64,000 nucleotides of DNA, taken from JANQFM01 sp035471925. Its GTDB lineage: Bacteria; Acidobacteriota; UBA6911; RPQK01; DATIPO01. The position numbers and the translations under genes were made by a program. A model generated the notes under the pieces. It saw nothing but the letters and a program-made list of their open reading frames with translations. It was not told where the DNA came from and did no database searches. Shown one piece after another: positions 60,743 to 64,000 of this stretch (positions within the stretch are counted from its first letter, which is position 1; the number at the start of each line of letters is the position of its first letter). The stretch covers positions 1 to 64,000 of the forward strand of contig DATIPO010000065.1 in NCBI GenBank assembly GCA_035471925.1, read 5' to 3'.

Positions 60743-63076
60743 TTAGGTTTCTGAAGAGCCGGCGGCACAGTTGATGGTTTCTTCCAGTTTTTTGCCTTCG
60801 TAGAACCAAACGGACTCAGCTCCGCCATCGGTCTGCCTCAGGAGCTTGAGACGAAGGCAGGCCTCATCCCTCTCTCCCAACTCATGGTGCAGCAGCGCCT
60901 TCAGGTAAGTTATTTCTAAGAGCAGAAAAAAGCGGTCGCCGATGGTGCTTTCAATTCCTTTGAGGTCGGCCAGGGCGGACTCCAGCTCTCCTAGCTTCAG
61001 TTTTGCTCGGGCCAGGTTCTTTCGCATCCTCGGATCGCCGGGCTTTGCGGCCAGTCCGTTGACAAGAACCCGGCGGGCCTTCTTCCAATCACCGCGGTCC
61101 AGGTAGATGCGTCCCAACTCATTCCAGGCATCGGGAAAGGCGTAATCCTCGGCCGCGACTCGCAACTGCACGATGGCGTCCTCGATTTGATCTTGCTGAG
61201 GGTGGGCCAAGAGGATTCCGTAATTGAAGCGCAGGTGTCCGTCGCCGGGATCAATCTGAACCGCCTCCCGAGCATGTTCAACGGCGGAGGCGATCCTCCC
61301 GAGACCGCTTTCAGCCAATGCCAGATAGGAGTGGGCGGGCGCGAAACGCTCATCACTGTCAATGGCGTTTTGAAAGCAGCGGCGAGCCGCCGAGTAGTCG
61401 CGCTTCTGAAGGTGCTTGACTCCTTGCAGCGTCCATTCCCCCACGTCGGAGGCCACGGCTGTGCGGATCGACTCTTTCAGGACGGGACTGAGGCTCACCC
61501 CAGCCTTCTCCAGCAGCCATTCCGCGATCCGCGATTCCAATGGAAAGGGGTCGGCTGGAAGGGTCTCGTCTTTGGGGCTGCTGCGGGTCGAATCCAGCAG
61601 TTGTTTCAGACCGACGAGTTCCTGGGTTCTGCATTTGCCATCGACAACACCGAAATGGGAGGAGCTCACGTCGCCGTTGGAGGCCAGTTGCCTAAGCTGT
61701 ACGAAACTCGATCCGCCCTCCTCCCAGGAGCCCCGGCCATCGGGCCTACAGCCGGAATGGACAATCCTGAGCGGGGGACCAGCTTGGCGGGGCCAGTTGC
61801 GGGCCGCGGCCTGCAGCTTGGCCACCACTACTTCGTGTTGGGGACCGGCAAGCCCCTGCGAATCGTCGAAGGCCTCAACAAAGACCCGCAATTCTCCTTT
61901 CTGCGGTCCACTGCCGATCGTCAGCCAGCCCAGGACCACGAGAATGACGAGGGCAGCCGCAGCATTGATTATCCGTCTCTTGTTCCACCAAACCGTTTGG
62001 CTGAAGAGTCGTTGCCCGCTGCGGGCCGCGTAGAGCACCGGCGTACCCCAAGCGGGACGGTTGGAGCCTGAGTACAAATCCCGCCAGCATTCTGCCAAGG
62101 CTTCGTCCACTGTGTGGCCCTGGCTCAGGGCGGCATAGAAGCGGACCGCGAAGCTGACGGCCAGGTCAGAACGGATGTCGAACTGCATGGCCACTACGTT
62201 GGGAATGCCCCGCCGCTCCAGCTCGGCGGCCATGGCCGGAAGGGAGGTCTCGAATTCAGCGCGGGCACCTTCGCAAGAGTTGAGAACCACCAGACGCAGG
62301 TCGGGCTGATCTTTCAGGAGGGTGGCAAAACGCCGGCTCAAGACCACGTCCCTGCCGCTGCTGTGCTCGTCCGCCTTGAAGAAGAGGCTGTCGGGACCTC
62401 CGTGGCGGATCAGGTGGAGGATATGGTAGGACTCGCCTTTAAGCTGCTGCTGGAGGGTGGTCATGCTGTCGGCATCGATCCTCAGAAGCTTGAGACGCCC
62501 GGCGCGGACTTCTGGTGCGAGCAGCTCTTGAAGTTGGTTCCACTCATTGTCGCCTCCCAGGTCCTCTTCACCGACTGGCACAACCACCGCCATGCGCACC
62601 GGTCCTTCGGGTGTGGGAGTCAGTTCCCCGGCCCTGCTGCCCAGCCGGCGCACCAGAGTGGCGGCTCCTCCGGGCAGCATGAATTCGCGTTCTTGGGGAT
62701 CGAACAGATACTCCCAGGGCAATTCCGCCAATTTGGGTGCCTGGGTGAAGTCCAGCGTCAATCGCAGCTTCCGTCCTCGTCCTAGTGCCGCGCGGCAGCA
62801 GCGCAAGGCTGTCAGCATTTCGCCCTGGAAGAGGATCTCGAAAAGAATCTCGCCCACCTGTTCCATGGCCTTCATGCCATCGGCCGGAGATTCCGAGAGC
62901 CTGCCTTCTGCCCGTTGACGAATCAGGGCCAGTTCGTCATCGTCGAAAGGCACCTTGAAGTCGACGACCGTGCCCACATTGCTGCTGGCTCGCACTAATT
63001 GGGCGCCATAGTGCGCTTCGCCAATGCGGCGAAACCACACCTCGAAGGCCTCGAGACGAACTCCTGCTGACATCAC
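60743..63076 (-). CDS. CHAT-domain (caspase-like) membrane protein with C-terminal TPRs
   Basis: 777 residues. Residues about 100-350 form a CHAT peptidase domain: LAELPWEYLFDP, YHILHLIRHGG with H225, and RLVVLNSCEGAR with C268, the caspase-type dyad, then WGTPVLY at the end. One membrane helix follows (about 369-388). Outside it come about 150 residues without a known fold, then five or more TPR units (about 550-760; APAHSYLALAESGLGRIASA, AWNELGRIYLDRGDWKKARR). By this layout the protease lies in the cytoplasm and the TPRs in the periplasm. CHAT proteins in bacteria often cleave a partner on a signal. The partner may be the exported protein encoded next, or an unlinked protein. Confidence 0.87.
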   Translation of the reverse strand: MMSAGVRLEAFEVWFRRIGEAHYGAQLVRASSNVGTVVDFKVPFDDDELALIRQRAEGRLSESPADGMKAMEQVGEILFEILFQGEMLTALRCCRAALGRGRKLRLTLDFTQAPKLAELPWEYLFDPQEREFMLPGGAATLVRRLGSRAGELTPTPEGPVRMAVVVPVGEEDLGGDNEWNQLQELLAPEVRAGRLKLLRIDADSMTTLQQQLKGESYHILHLIRHGGPDSLFFKADEHSSGRDVVLSRRFATLLKDQPDLRLVVLNSCEGARAEFETSLPAMAAELERRGIPNVVAMQFDIRSDLAVSFAVRFYAALSQGHTVDEALAECWRDLYSGSNRPAWGTPVLYAARSGQRLFSQTVWWNKRRIINAAAALVILVVLGWLTIGSGPQKGELRVFVEAFDDSQGLAGPQHEVVVAKLQAAARNWPRQAGPPLRIVHSGCRPDGRGSWEEGGSSFVQLRQLASNGDVSSSHFGVVDGKCRTQELVGLKQLLDSTRSSPKDETLPADPFPLESRIAEWLLEKAGVSLSPVLKESIRTAVASDVGEWTLQGVKHLQKRDYSAARRCFQNAIDSDERFAPAHSYLALAESGLGRIASAVEHAREAVQIDPGDGHLRFNYGILLAHPQQDQIEDAIVQLRVAAEDYAFPDAWNELGRIYLDRGDWKKARRVLVNGLAAKPGDPRMRKNLARAKLKLGELESALADLKGIESTIGDRFFLLLEITYLKALLHHELGERDEACLRLKLLRQTDGGAESVWFYEGKKLEETINCAAGSSET

Positions 63077-63221
63077 GGTCTCCCTGAGCAGAGCTGAAAG
63101 GCAAGTTCCCTCCCTTAGACACGCTCATTGAATGATTGTGTGATAGGAAACTGAAAATTCTCCGTAATCGTCCCCAGTAGTGCTGTGAGTCCGGCCCCGG
63201 CCTATGATGCGATTTGACCGC

Positions 63222-63303
63222 GTTTACTGGAGGTGTAAACAGCGGACCAGGTAAACAGTTTCTGCTCCTGGGCATTGACATTTGGGGCGGAAGGGCCGTT
63301 TAC
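63222..63303. promoter_or_regulatory. Operator-like cluster of four GTTTAC/GTAAAC sites
   Basis: GTTTAC at 63222-63227, GTAAAC at 63235-63240, GTAAAC at 63251-63256 and GTTTAC at 63298-63303. The first two form an inverted repeat with a 7-base gap. TTGACA (63275-63280) lies between the third and fourth sites, and the fourth overlaps the expected -10 of the rightward gene. The cluster lies in the 249-base region shared by the divergent CHAT and HTH-ADOP genes, so binding by the HTH protein is a natural guess. Confidence 0.6.
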
Positions 63304-63325
63304 TTTGGTAGATCTTTTTACGACC

Positions 63326-64000
63326 ATGAGAATCCGGCTTCGGCATGATCGGCTGGCAGATGCAATCGCCAAGAGCCGGGCCAGCCAGAACGCCTGGGCG
63401 CGGCGGCTGGGACTCGGCAGAGGGCATCTGTCGCTGCTCGTTCGAGGCAAGCGTCCCTACCCGTCGAAGGTCACGCGGATCAAGCTGCTGAGCGGACTGG
63501 ACCTGCCGTTTGGAGAGTTGTTCAAGGTTGAGCGCTCGGCTGGCGCTCGAAACACAAATTTCGGGGAGGATCCGCTCCCGGAAGCCAGGACCCACTCGTC
63601 GCTGAGGGCCGCCCCAGTGGACTCTCAGGGCAGGCGTCGGTCGAGGCGGGCTGCCAAGAGGCGGCGTTCGGCGACGGTCCCAGCCGGCAGCCTACATTCA
63701 AGAACGCTGTGGCCCGCCGGAAAAGGGGCCACGAGAAAGGAGGGTATGTTGAGCAGTTTGAGAGGAGATCTGCGCTCTGCCTTTCGCCTGATGGCAGCCC
63801 ACAAGGGCCTGATGGCGGTCATGGTCGTGGTGTTGGCCTTGGGCATCGGGCCCAATCTGGCCGTTTTCGCGGTCATGGACGCGGTCTTGCTCAAAAGCCT
63901 TCCTTATTCCCAACCCGACGCCTTGGCCGCCGTAGGACCTCCGCTGCTGGAGCTTTCGCCCGTCGAGCTGCTCGACTTGCGGCAACGAAGCCGGCTGGCC
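63326..64000 (+). CDS. XRE-type HTH domain in frame with an ADOP permease, cut by window edge
   Basis: 225 codons are open to the window end without a stop. Residues about 10-70 form a Cro/XRE-type helix-turn-helix: SQNAWARRLGLGRGHLSLLV, RGKRPYPSKVTRIKLLSGLD, LPFGELFKVE. A basic Arg/Ser/Ala linker of about 70 residues follows. From about residue 141 the sequence is the start of an ADOP/MacB permease: LSSLRGDLRSAFRLMAAHKG, the helix LMAVMVVVLALGIGPNLAVF and FAVMDAVLLKSLPYSQPDAL. A second start inside is possible: AAGGAGG lies two bases before ATG 63747 and five before TTG 63750. So this may be one fusion protein, two products from one message, or two abutting genes. Confidence 0.8.
   Translation, partial: MRIRLRHDRLADAIAKSRASQNAWARRLGLGRGHLSLLVRGKRPYPSKVTRIKLLSGLDLPFGELFKVERSAGARNTNFGEDPLPEARTHSSLRAAPVDSQGRRRSRRAAKRRRSATVPAGSLHSRTLWPAGKGATRKEGMLSSLRGDLRSAFRLMAAHKGLMAVMVVVLALGIGPNLAVFAVMDAVLLKSLPYSQPDALAAVGPPLLELSPVELLDLRQRSRLA

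Overview
The window is GC-rich bacterial chromosome, densely coding on both strands. It most likely comes from an acidobacterium. The main reason is three large MacB-like permeases of the ADOP type (Acidobacterial duplicated orphan permease), two of them translationally coupled to PadR regulators and none with an ATPase gene beside it. Abundant exported TPR proteins, exported amidohydrolases and a PQQ-type propeller protein fit the same group. The assignment rests on gene content, not on a 16S gene. I see no phage, insertion sequence, CRISPR array or rRNA.

Layout. 1-2.8 kb: NtrX/NtrY-type two-component pair (regulator cut by the window edge). 2.9-7.6 kb: hydantoinase/oxoprolinase subunit A, then the overlapping run xseA-xseB-polyprenyl synthase. 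7.6-11.7 kb: glnS, an MFS exporter and a divergent alpha/beta hydrolase. 11.7-12.7 kb: non-coding, with an 82-bp tandem repeat and a dispersed repeat that recurs at 32.8 kb. 12.7-15.4 kb: exported TPR protein and two hsp20 genes with matching promoters. 15.5-19.8 kb: leftward galU-serS-gntR-ada. 20.0-25.8 kb: rpsU, then a nucleoside-salvage cluster (pyrimidine phosphorylase, NupC transporter, purine phosphorylase, cytidine deaminase, lipoprotein MTA/SAH-type deaminase). 25.8-32.6 kb: methyltransferase, SRAP/HMCES protein, exported TPR proteins, PcrA/UvrD helicase. 33-36.4 kb: exported propeller-amidohydrolase. 36.5-44.6 kb: two PadR-ADOP pairs facing each other around a phosphopantetheinyl transferase and a coiled-coil protein. 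44.7-46.7 kb: short promoter-terminator transcription unit, a tRNA-Gln with a poorly paired acceptor stem, a structured leader and a slipin. 46.9-49.3 kb: cydAB. 49.4-53.2 kb: small gene plus nucleotidyltransferase pair, repeat lipoprotein, GspG-like protein, YkvI-like membrane protein. 53.3-59.4 kb: HExxH-HhH-membrane fusion protein, Ig-repeat surface protein, PQQ-type propeller protein. 59.6-64 kb: CHAT-TM-TPR protein with an exported partner, divergent from an XRE-type HTH domain that reads in frame into a third ADOP permease.

The genes suggest a heterotroph that scavenges nucleosides and peptide or hydantoin-like compounds, respires with a high-affinity bd oxidase and invests in exported enzymes. 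Adenosine deaminase, the purine and pyrimidine phosphorylases and cytidine deaminase together would turn imported nucleosides into bases plus (deoxy)ribose-1-phosphate. The most promising place for something undescribed is the right end: a CHAT protease-like membrane protein and an HTH-permease fusion share an intergenic region carrying four copies of a GTTTAC/GTAAAC half-site.
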